A DNA stretch of 64,000 nt from Vitis vinifera (Eukaryota > Streptophyta > Magnoliopsida > Vitales > Vitaceae): NCBI RefSeq assembly GCF_030704535.1, contig NC_081809.1, positions 1,071,501 through 1,135,500 on the forward strand, written 5' to 3'. Under the pieces are notes generated by a model. It did no database searches and was not told the origin of the DNA. It saw nothing but the letters and a program-made list of their open reading frames with translations. Both the position numbers and the translations under genes were made by a program. Positions 14,113 to 23,740 of this stretch are shown here, piece after piece. How positions within the stretch are numbered: the stretch's first letter is position 1; each line of letters begins with the position of its first letter.

Positions 14113-14949
14113 TCAAGTGGCCAATGAAGCAATGGCCAGGCAATTGCTAGCCATCTGTCGAAGCTTGACTTCGTAGTGGAGCATCGGAGAACTCTTTCCC
14201 GGAAAGAGATCCTGGCAATCCGAAGCATCAGTCACCACTGCGCTCAGCATGCTATTAACTGCCCCAAAGTCACGAATGCCCAGGGCATCATTTGCTGCTT
14301 GCAGATTATCCAAAGCGTCACTGTAACTATCCTGGCAGTCGCTGAGGTTAGAGGCCGTGGTGGGGTTAGTGGAGGGCGCTTCCGCAATCTTCTGGGCCGT
14401 GTTCAGCGACAACTGGGCGTGTTGGGTGCAAGCCTTTATCGCAACATAAAGCATGGAAACGGGGTCGCTGTGTCCATCGAATAAAGGAGCTAGCGAGGAG
14501 AGGCAGAGATCGGAGTAATCGGTCTTCTTGCATATGTGGTTGAGGGCTCCTACCGAATGGTCCGTCTTGCTGTCCAGAAAGGGTTTGAATGTGTTGGAGA
14601 CGAATCCGGGTCCTCTCCCCATCAAACCAGTGTCGAACAACATCGTCCCGTCCGGAGAATCGGAGGGGGGATCTGACGGTGGTGGTGGCTGTGACGACGA
14701 CGACAATGACGATGACGATGATGATGACGATGACGGCGACGAAGACTTGGGTGGGGGAGATGACGATGACTTGGGCGGCGGCGAAGACGGCACCGGCTGC
14801 GGCTGTGGAGAGACCTCTGGAACTTGGTCTGGAGAATCCGCCTGTTTTGAGGCATGGCGAGGAACGCAGACGGATTCCGCATGGTTGAGCAAGAAGATGA
14901 GAGAAAAAAATGAGAAGATGAGGAGTGATTGATTGATCTTAAGCTCCAT
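14113..14949 (-). CDS. Secreted pectin methylesterase/invertase inhibitor-domain protein with Pro/Ser linker
   Basis: One uninterrupted 278-aa frame. Residues 1-25 are a signal peptide (LLIFSFFSLIFLLNHAES). Residues about 45-100 are a Pro- and Ser-rich stretch of SPPPKSSS units and a serine run, resembling arabinogalactan/extensin-like linkers. From about residue 125 to the end is the PMEI domain: NHICKKTDYSDLCLSSL carries the first cysteine pair, and NLSDCQDSYSDALDNL and ASDCQDLF carry the second. The family is a four-helix bundle that blocks pectin methylesterase or invertase in the cell wall; sequence alone does not tell which. The long linker before the domain is less common and suggests wall anchoring. 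A TATA-like tatttataaatag (minus strand) lies near 15255-15268, about 300 nt upstream of the ATG. Confidence 0.88.
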   Translation of the reverse strand: MELKINQSLLIFSFFSLIFLLNHAESVCVPRHASKQADSPDQVPEVSPQPQPVPSSPPPKSSSSPPPKSSSPSSSSSSSSSLSSSSQPPPPSDPPSDSPDGTMLFDTGLMGRGPGFVSNTFKPFLDSKTDHSVGALNHICKKTDYSDLCLSSLAPLFDGHSDPVSMLYVAIKACTQHAQLSLNTAQKIAEAPSTNPTTASNLSDCQDSYSDALDNLQAANDALGIRDFGAVNSMLSAVVTDASDCQDLFPGKSSPMLHYEVKLRQMASNCLAIASLAT

Positions 14950-15269
14950 TATTTTATTTTGTGTTGGTTAATTAATTAAGGAGTAGAAGAGAGAAGAAAA
15001 AAATCGAGGGAATTACAGAGATATATTATGGGGAAGGTGATGAAAGGAGTTACAAGAGGGAGTGTTTGGGAGTCATCCAAGGAAAGAGGGGGAGGCGCGA
15101 GGATTAATAGCCGTTGTTTCTTCCACTTTTCTTGCATTTGTTCGCGGAGTGTGATAATGGTCTGGTTTTCTCCTCCGTTTCAACTTTTCCATCATCTTGG
15201 ACTCGGTAAACGACATTTTAAATCGGTCAAAATGCTGTTAACTGACTCGCACTTCTATTTATAAATAAA

Positions 15270-17700
15270 TACATAAAAACAAATAACACACGTTCTATTT
15301 TTTTTTTTTTTAAATTTAAAATTCCACATTTTATTCCCAAACTTATTAAAAATCAATACTCTTCCTCTCTTTACATTAACAAACCATCCATAAAATTATA
15401 AAAAATTGATATTTTTGGTACTCTAATTCAAATATTAGTTTGATCTTAAGTAAAATCAATTTTAAAATAGTCATTTTACCATGGAATTTTTCATATATTT
15501 TTCAAAATATAGTAACTATTAGTTTTGATTTTTTATTTAAGAGAGATGTTCCTACAATTATTTTTTGGGATTTTCATATACAATTAGGAAATGCAATAGT
15601 TTCAAACTTGGACAATAGACGTTTTTCTTTACATTTTAACGTTGCTTATTTACTTAACAAATATTAGAGGGTAAAATATTAAGTTTTGAACAAGAGAGAG
15701 AGAGAGAGAGGATGTTTGCAAAAATTAAATATAAAAAAATAATTTTCTTAACCTATTTTATGAGTCATAAAAGTTCTAAAAGTATTCTTCATATTTTAAT
15801 TATTTCTATATCTTGTGAAAAAACATTGAAAACACTCAAATTTATTCTTAAAAATAATATGATTTTCAAAATAAATTCTTTAAAAATTGATTTGAACCAA
15901 CAATTTGTCAAACATGGTTTCTAAGTTTAAAAAAAATAGAAAAACGGTCTCAAACATGTTCTTAGTTTTTACTATTTTTTCAAAAATATTTCTTAATTAT
16001 TTTAAAAATACAATTCAATATAGAAATTCAAATGCATATGAAAAACATTTTTTCGATATCCTCTTCATAAATATATGATAAACTATTATATATAATATAA
16101 AAGTGTTCTACATATTCTTAATTGTTTTTTATAACACTTTATAAAAAAAAACACTGTAAAATGTGTTAGATTTACTCTAAAAGCTCATTTCCATTCTTGA
16201 ACAAATCCTTCAAATGCTATTTTTAATTCAAAAGTTATTAAAAATTGAAAGACTATTCAAGATGAATACAAACTTGTATATAAGAACAATCTCACCTAGA
16301 TCAAGCCGATATTAGTTTAAGTTTAATCATTTGTATTCTCTTATTGAAGCATAATGAGTTTAGAAAACTTAATTGGATGATATGTAATCTATCATCTATG
16401 TTAGCACTTGAGCATTCTAGAGGTTAAGACTTTACTTGATAATTGTTTTTTAAAACAATTCTAAAAAAAATAGTTTTTAAGAACAATTTTTGAAAACTAT
16501 TCCATAATTTTTTATTAAATAAAAGTTTATTTAGGAATCTAAAATTGTTTTTAACTTGTCTTTAATACTTTTGAATATGTTTAAATTTTTTTTTATATTC
16601 ATAACATTATTTTTAATAATTATATATACTTGTATAATTATTCTTTAAAATCACTCTAAAAATACAACCGAAAACAATTTAAAAAATTATCTATAAACAC
16701 CATATTTTCTATTTTCTGATAATAAAAAATAGAAAAAAAAACATAAAATAGTTTCTAAATACCAAACTTGTTTTTCAGTTTTTTTATTTTAAAAAATAAA
16801 AAACTGCCATTAAAACAGGCCTAAACCTTTTCTATTTATTTACTGTGATGCATCTCATTGTAGTAAAATTTGGCTAATTTAATAATAAATATCATTTCCT
16901 GATATGCTTTGTCATTCCCCATTCTATCGTAGAATTAGTTGACGGCAATAGTTTTGAAAAACATTAATAAATCATTTTGAAAAATTAAAAATTTCAATAT
17001 AAAAAATAGCTTTTGTGTTTTATTTTATATTTCAATTTTTTAGTTTCCGAAGGAACTAAATCATAACCCAGATTAGAGAGGTTGATAAGTGCACTAGAAG
17101 ATCACACTCAGACCTTGATTAAGACATCATTTGGAAGTTCGGTTTTGGGAAAAACAGGAGTGACATGCTAATTCTTAAAATCGTTTACCAACTTGAACAT
17201 TTAAGAAAGTTTAAAATACCTTTTTCTCAAAAAGAAAAATTATTTTCAAATACTAATTAATTTTTTATATACTTGTTTCGTTTTCTAGTAAAACTACCAG
17301 CGACGGGGCATAAGTGCACTTCTAAGACGATGACTCCCAATCAGCCCTCTAAGTTAAAAGCATATCACTCCAAACAGCCCCCAAACATGATAAGAGACAA
17401 AAGTCATGTGCAGTGTTGGGGTGGAAATGCAAGGCAACACAACTTGCACTTTCTTTCTCTTTGGATAAGCGCACGGCTTCCCCAATATCAGATCGAAGCC
17501 AATCTTGACTGCCATCAAAAGCTGGAAAAATATTCATTCCCTCTGAGAATATAACGCCACCATGGGCGATGGTTCAGCATACACAAACCTAACCCACATA
17601 TAGAATGACGCATTCCCACTTCAACATTAATTAAAGTTGCAAACAACAAGATTTATTTAACAATCACCCATTCTACCGGATCCATGGAGATCCACTTCAT
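15270..17700. other. AT-rich intergenic DNA
   Basis: No gene supported. It includes a (GA)9 run at 15693-15710, just before a non-homologous 70-codon frame, and a possible MITE at about 16430-16805 with ends resembling ttgataattgttttttaaaac and its inverse. The stretch 17270-17560 is less AT-rich and open on both strands, but I recognise no protein; it may be untranslated 3' sequence of the stress-protein gene. Confidence 0.4.
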
Positions 17701-17754
17701 TCAATCAAACACCATGCCACTTATTTCCAAGGTTCACTCTGAAGACACTAACCT

Positions 17755-19511
17755 TCATTTTCCACTTTCTTCCGCATTCTTCACCACTGTAACTGGACAA
17801 GAACCATTATTCACCACATAGTTGCTAACACTGCCCAATATTGCCCTGCAAAGAGTACAAAGAAAAGAATCATCAGCAGACAGTCGGTTAGGAAAGTTGA
17901 TATTCATTCCAGCTTTTGCTGTGTTTCAATTTCACTTCAATAAATGCTTTTTATATAAGTTTTCAAACTCATTTCACTTTTTTCTTTCCCTAAACCAAAC
18001 ATAACCTATAAGTTTCCGGGATTTCCCTGAAGTTCTAGCTGATGAGTTATGAGTTTACTTGGTTTCCAAGCCAAGGCTTGAGCCAGAAAATTGCCCACAT
18101 GATAAGTGCCATTTTCGGATGTTAAACATGGTGGAGAAGTTTCCAACCAAGTTTTTCAAGAGAGGTTTACTGGGTTTAAGCTGGCAATCACACGGACTCA
18201 AAGTCAATGAGACCCCAAATAAACCCTTGAAAAAAGAAAAACCAAGACTATGAACAACAAGCAAAACCCGACACCAATTCAGCATTGCAAATCCAGGAAT
18301 CTAATAGCAGTATTGATTCTGTTGAAAGCAGGGTGTAATCAGCATTGCAAAGCCAGAAATTTAATAGTAGTATTGAAAGTGGGTATGATCGTGATCAAAT
18401 CCTACCTCTTGATCTTGCCCAGCCCTCTGTTTCCAATGACAAGGCAACTTAGAGGAATATTGTCAATTGCTTCGCATATCTTCTCCCGAGCATCGCCCCA
18501 GTATACCTTCATCACCACCACAATCTGCTCGTGATCATACGATTTACTTTAGTTCAGAATCTCAGCTCTTTTTTTTTTCTTTACCCAATCCATTTAGACC
18601 CAAGAAAGATCAAGGAAAAAGAAAAGTGGTGAAAATCCTTTCTTTTCCCTCATTTTCCCTGAGATCCAAACACAACTTTACAAAATTCTGAAAGGCATAG
18701 ATCTTAAGAAGAAAATTTACATCTTTCTGCCTGGCAACACAATTGACAATGTCCAGCGTTTCTGCGTCGGGTTTCACCCCATACTTCTTCGATATAATCG
18801 GGTCAGAAAACTCACTCAAAGGAATTAATGCTGCCAAATCGATCAAACACATTATCAGCCAGAAAAAACACAATCTACCTTACTAGATTGAGATCTAAGT
18901 ATGAACATGACCTTTGGCTACTTAATCACTATCAAAAAGTTGTCAAATATCCATTTAGGTTCTTGTCATATCCTTCTTTGTAAATGTTAATTCATTATAA
19001 TCAAATCGTCATTTCTGAACTTCAGAAAAGAGAAGAGGGAAAAAAAAACTTTCTTTGGATCCAAACAGTAAAGTGACTGGGGATAAGCTTAACCTAGCAC
19101 AATCAGATAGATGTCTACTTTAGATTAACCAAAACTCAAAGAATTTTCCATCTGTAAAAATAAAAAATAAAAGACAAAACCAAACGAAAACAAAAATAAA
19201 ACCAAAACAGAAGGCAAAATAAAACAAAACAAATCAAAATCCGCTTCAATCTGAAAGTCAGCAAGCGTAGATCTTAAAAGCATAACCGAAATAGAAAACG
19301 AAGCGCGTAAGGAAAAGAAGGAAAGGAACGTACGAGAACCGGTGGTTTCCCAGAGCTGCATCTCGCCCTCTTCGTAGTGTCCTTCAGGGAGGACGCTAAG
19401 GATGATAAGGTGATCCCCGTCGCGGACAACGTTGTCCAAGGCCCATTTCAGGGCTTTCTTGCTGCATGCAGAGAAATCTACTGCCACCCCAACTCTTCTA
19501 TTTACCTCCAT
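17755..19511 (-). CDS. Universal stress protein A-like (UspA) protein
   Basis: Four exons: 19511-19334, 18830-18721, 18524-18406 and 17845-17755, giving 165 aa with consistent phases. The N-terminus MEVNRRVGVAVDFSACSKKA starts the Rossmann-like strand; the end has the nucleotide-binding pattern G-2x-G-9x-G-S, seen as GNRGLGKIKRAILGS split across the last intron, and SCPVTVVK. This pattern is that of ATP-binding USPs, so a small cytosolic nucleotide-binding stress protein is likely. Length matches plant single-domain USPs (about 160 aa). The first intron donor (ctc|gtacg) and acceptor (gcag|cattaa) join at GS-PLIPLSEF. The start is the first ATG of the exon and fits the family. An internal duplication sits in intron 3. 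Confidence 0.9.
18279..18378. repeat. Tandem duplication in USP intron 3
   Basis: The phrase cagcattgcaaatccag..atctaatag.agtattga at about 18280-18317 recurs at about 18339-18375 with a few substitutions, a period near 59 bp. It lies between the exons at 18406 and 17845, so does not affect coding. Confidence 0.65.
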
Positions 19512-20450
19512 TTTCTCTCCCTTTCTCTCTTCCCAAACACCCTCTTAGGAAATAAAAAGCGGTGCGAGAAACAGACGAAAGCTCTCTTGACGAAGATGAG
19601 GATGAGAACAGAGACTGAGTTGATACTCGATACTCACGAGGACCGCGATGTTAACGTGCAACAGATCAATTCTGATCGTACGATCGACCGCCTGATGATC
19701 GTCCAACGGTGGATGATCGTAATGTTGTGTCTGCCATATCAGTTGTCGGTCCCACCCATTATATAGCGGAGTGTTGAACTTTCTGTGTCTTTGCGTTGAA
19801 GCCCCCCTTTTTTTTGCATATTGCAACCAGGCCCCTTTTTAATTCTAATTTTAAGGCATGTCAACTCCCAAGTCTTTTCGTGGAGGGAGCTACCATTTTT
19901 CCTTATTTTCATTTTTTATTATTTTCTTATCATAAATAATTGAAACTTTAGTGGTTTATATATTTTTCAAAAAAGGTAATACTCAAATGGGCAATTAAAT
20001 ATCACAAATTCCGTCATCATTGAGTTTGAAATCTGTTCCGAAGACTTTTACGTGGAGCAAGTGGGCAGTAAAAGAACCGGAATTTGGATTAGTTTGAACG
20101 TTGAAGCAGCAAATGAAGCCACCAGTTCTGTCCTTCGACACCTCTCTTTCATTATTTAACATTATTTCCAGAACATTAGAGACCAACTTGTGTAGAGATT
20201 CTTTCTACAAAATGACCAAACCACATCCAATGTACAGTTGCTTTCAATACAAAGAATTGAAGTATGAAAGAATAGTTTATTGACACCCTCAGCTCATACT
20301 TTGTGGGAACAAATGAGAGGTGAAGAGAGGAATCTCTGAAATTTTTTCTAGGCAACCAATCAGCCCTTCAAATGAGTACAAAAGGGGAAAAAAATTACTC
20401 AAGAGTAAAACTGGTTAGAAAGGAAAGGAAAGAATGGCTGAATTTACTTT

Positions 20451-21713
20451 TTATTTTTGAAAACATGAGGGAAGGGTGAACCAAGTCGCACTCTTATATT
20501 CATTCACTTGTTCACATAGCCAGTCAAAATAGAACTGGTTCATTTCCACCTCCTTGGACAGCTTCTTGAACAGCTCAGAAATGTCATTATCTTCCTTCAA
20601 ACTACTGATGAGGATCTTCTTTTGCCTCAGAAATTTTGCGTCTTTGGGTGAACTGATGAGCTTACTCAAGAGAAAAACATAAGACGTTACGTGCACAAAA
20701 TTATCACAATTACACTCCTCCCCAGCAATGAGATTCCTGAAGAGAGTCTCGGTATACTGATGAATTTTCACCTCCGGGATGGACAGAAGCCCATTTTCAA
20801 ACGCAATGTCCAGTACGACTCCTTCGTTGACCTTCCTCAACTTGATTCCAGACTCATGGAGCTTCGAAGCACTTTGCAGCTTTTCTCGTTTGCTTGATTG
20901 CTTTGGTGGCGTCGGTTTCTCAGCAGCGGGATGCACTTCTGAGAATGTGGGGAGGAAGCAGTTGTGGATCAAGTCCAGTAGGTGGTTGCCTTCTTGGCTG
21001 AACTTATCCTGAGTAGCTTTCTTGTTTCCGGGGATCATGGTCCTGAAGAAATGGAAGGCAAGCCCATTGAGAGACTTGGACTGCTGAGGGGTGGGTACAA
21101 GATTGAACAACCGCTGAAGAACAAAGAGAGGGTATTGGTTTTCCAATAGGATCATGTCACACCTCAGAGTACGGAATCTTTCGTGTAAGGTGAAAATGGG
21201 GTCCCCCCTCTTTCTCAAACTCCTGTGAGCATACTTGAGGAAGAGCTCAATGATGAAGCAGCCATCGACTAGCATCATCTTCACGAATTCGTCGCAGCTG
21301 AGATTGATGCTCTCTTTCTTTGCGTAGCAGTTTCTTGCTTTGAGCTCACACTCTCTGAGGGCATTCACGCAGATGGCCAACCTGGCTTCCAGGTTCGGTT
21401 TTCGACTAAGGAGGGCATGCAGGTACCGCCATTTATGATCTTCCATGTCTTTCAATTTTTCTTTTCCATGGTGGAAAGGGCCAATGGAGATCAGTTCAGG
21501 GTAGTAGGCCTTTTCGTTTTCCTGGACAAGTCTCTCCTGGACTCTGCAGATACAATGGGGAAAGACTGTGTCCATTTTTTTTTTTATGGTAGATACTAGT
21601 TCATCATGTACTTGAATGATTTCTTCTCCTGGTCTTTTACTGCTTTCCATCTCTGTATTGGTCTTACCGCTTTCCATCTCTGATTTGATCTCGAACACGA
21701 TCATATTGATCAA
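20451..21713 (-). CDS. DUF247 (UPF0481) family protein lacking the usual C-terminal membrane helix
   Basis: Single open frame of 420 aa; an internal ATG at residue 13 (MESGKTNTEMES) could also be the start. Typical DUF247 landmarks in order: CICRVQERLVQENEKAYYPE, LISIGPFHHGKEKLKDMEDH, HKWRYLHALL, MMLVDGCFIIELF, ILLENQYPLFVLQRL, and near the end CNCDNFVHVTSYVFLLSKLI. Plant members normally finish with one hydrophobic helix; here the frame ends ATWFTLPSCFQK soon after FDWLCEQVNEY, without it. No hydrophobic segment was found just downstream. A good acceptor (tgtatgcag) at about 21739 suggests a 5' UTR intron, possibly pairing with a donor at 22819. Biochemical function is unknown for most members; grass relatives act in self-incompatibility. 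Confidence 0.85.
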   Translation of the reverse strand: MINMIVFEIKSEMESGKTNTEMESSKRPGEEIIQVHDELVSTIKKKMDTVFPHCICRVQERLVQENEKAYYPELISIGPFHHGKEKLKDMEDHKWRYLHALLSRKPNLEARLAICVNALRECELKARNCYAKKESINLSCDEFVKMMLVDGCFIIELFLKYAHRSLRKRGDPIFTLHERFRTLRCDMILLENQYPLFVLQRLFNLVPTPQQSKSLNGLAFHFFRTMIPGNKKATQDKFSQEGNHLLDLIHNCFLPTFSEVHPAAEKPTPPKQSSKREKLQSASKLHESGIKLRKVNEGVVLDIAFENGLLSIPEVKIHQYTETLFRNLIAGEECNCDNFVHVTSYVFLLSKLISSPKDAKFLRQKKILISSLKEDNDISELFKKLSKEVEMNQFYFDWLCEQVNEYKSATWFTLPSCFQK

Positions 21714-22162
21714 AGCTGAATGAAGGAACTGGCAGACCCTGCATACAGTTGCATCTTTCTATTAAATTTTTCTCAGTGTATATCATCAAATGCTCCCACT
21801 TTTAGTTTAGGTTGCCTTTATTTTTAGCATAAGAAACAGGAGTTTGAAAATTAAAAATGCAGCTACATCAAACAAGGATGAAGTGATTAAAAAAAAAAAA
21901 AACCTATTATCAGCAATAATAATTGATCTTTTCCCTGTAAAAAAAAAGTCATTTTCTAAAGAAAGGCCACAGGGAGATCCAACGAGAAGGAATCCCACAT
22001 CCTGACTTTTGAGGGCAAGTGATTATGATAGAAATCAGATACTCATTGTGATGTTGGCCCTAAAGTGATAAATATCTAGGTAGATAGATGAGATAATCAT
22101 TAGAAATAATATCAAACCCGACCCCCCAACTTTGCGTGAATATTTTGAATAGTGGTTTACTC

Positions 22163-22582
22163 TTATGAGATACATGTCTTACATGGTAAAAGGAAAGAAA
22201 ATCTTTATGTTATATAAGTATGAATTATTTTTAATCATATAAACTCGTTTTAAAATTGTGAGTAACTTTAAATTTAAAGTGGATACTATCCATAATGTTG
22301 AATATAAGTCGCTATAAATGATATCATAATCAATCCCTAACCCTAATATGGGGATATGTTTGGCTCCGTGTTTATTTATTTACCTTTTTAATTTCGTAGG
22401 ACACAATAAGGATATTATGTTGTATGAGGAGTGTTTGTGATATCTCACAGAATAGAGGAAAAAGTTTTTGGTATTATATAAGTATGAACTTCTCTCAATC
22501 ATGTAGAAATGTTTTAAAATTATGAGAATCCTTTTGTGTCTAGAACAGATAACAACTGCACGATTGAGTGCGAATCGTTACA
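22163..22582 (+). mobile_element. Old TRIM-type LTR element (fossil)
   Basis: A decayed terminal-repeat retrotransposon in miniature. The right terminal repeat is about 22436-22582 and the left about 22163-22316; both contain the ttatataagtatgaa core. A primer-binding-like block (aatgatatcat, like the initiator-Met tRNA site) follows the left repeat. Resembles the copies at 50700 and 58072 but is more diverged, so is the oldest of the three. No coding capacity; target-site duplication not recognisable. Confidence 0.6.
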
Positions 22583-22819
22583 ATCTACATATAAAATGAT
22601 TGTATTACGTATATTTTAGAAAAAAATATTCTTCAATAAAGAAATTTTAATGCTTTATATAAGAATTGCCTTGAAGGATAGACATTATGTTATATATATC
22701 TACATTTTTCTAAGATACTATGCGAACGACAACCTAGAAAAATAGGTTACCTCCTGTTCATACCTGTCAAACAACCAAACAAAATAAAAACAAGGAATGA
22801 GATTTCAAGCCTGCTTACC

Positions 22820-23000
22820 TGAATGGGCTTTGATCAATGTATCAAATACAAAAGTATGCGCACCAGGTCGAGCCAAGGCCGCAGTATCAGTTACAATGGA
22901 ATTGGATGGGAGCTTAAACAAGCAACTTTGGCCCGAATCTTCGCAACCATTTCAGACTTAAATAATCAGAAGAAGAGAGGGAATCTGAGGTGACTTGGTG
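22820..23000 (-). other. Possible unannotated exon upstream of the DUF247 gene
   Basis: On the minus strand this stretch is GC-richer than its surroundings and ends in a strong donor, cattcag|gtaagc, at 22819. One frame reads ARPGAHTFVFDTLIKAHS, which faintly resembles a pentatricopeptide motif, but it is too short to trust. It could be a 5' UTR exon of the DUF247 gene or a gene relic. Confidence 0.3.
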
Positions 23001-23506
23001 AAATTGGTAAGAGAAGCTTAACAATTAATACAACCTACACAAAAATGAAGTAACCAAGAAACCCTTCCACATTGCAGTTTATCATGAAGCCCTGACAAAA
23101 AGCATATCTTTGTTCAAAGTAAAGCAAAATTGGTTACTTGACAGAGAATTTAAGAACTAACGATACCAAAGCTACCGTTCCTAACGTGAAACAATATTTG
23201 GACTGGGTCCAACCCTCATTATTCTTAGCTTCTCAAAGGCTTGAGATGTGATCAATCTCAGCAGCCCATGGGACCATTGATATTTGTTGCTGAAACTGTA
23301 GGCGGTATCACAAGCCCTGCAAGCAAAGCTGGGAAACATGTGGCTTTGCTCCAAAAAGGAGAAAATCTCAGCAGTAACTAAATACAGCTTTGAATAAAGA
23401 GATCATCAGTGCGAACGCCCATGATGGTTTAAAGAATTTATGCTGTGGATGTGCTCATCAGCACCTGATCCTGAGATGTGGATCATCTAAGGCATATTAG
23501 CATGAC

Positions 23507-23740
23507 GTACCCCTCCTGTTTGAATCGGGGTTTAAAACCAAACTTCTCCTCAAGAGGATAGATGGGGCGATTCAGGTGAGATACAATGTAGATCCAATTT
23601 TCTATTCACTCGTGGGATCCGGGCTGTTCGGGGGACCATCGCGGCTCTCTCTTCTCGAGAATCCATACATCCCTTATGAGTGTATGAACAATTATCTCTA
23701 TTTAGGTTCGGCCTTAATGGGAAAATAAAATGGAGCACCT
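23507..23740. other. Nuclear insertion of plastid DNA (NUPT), rRNA-operon region
   Basis: From gtacccctcctgtttgaatc to taaaatggagcacct this closely follows, with scattered substitutions, a stretch I recognise from the chloroplast inverted repeat near the rRNA operon (probably around the trnI/trnA spacer or trnA-UGC intron). Marker phrases are gatagatggggcgattcagg, attcactcgtgggatccggg and gagaatccatacatccctta. Its GC content contrasts with the AT-rich flanks. Plastid origin is from memory; the exact locus within the plastid genome is less sure. Confidence 0.7.

Noticed and set aside
13869-14228. Minus-strand 119-codon frame overlapping the PMEI end
   Set aside because: Wrong frame relative to the PMEI product, and passes through the homopolymer run.
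14528-14932. Plus-strand open frames rich in Asp/Gly opposite the PMEI gene
   Set aside because: They are the antisense shadow of the Ser/Pro-rich linker; the minus frame has the signal peptide and PMEI cysteines.
23550-23738. Minus-strand 62-codon frame
   Set aside because: It lies within the plastid-derived fragment and is not a nuclear gene.
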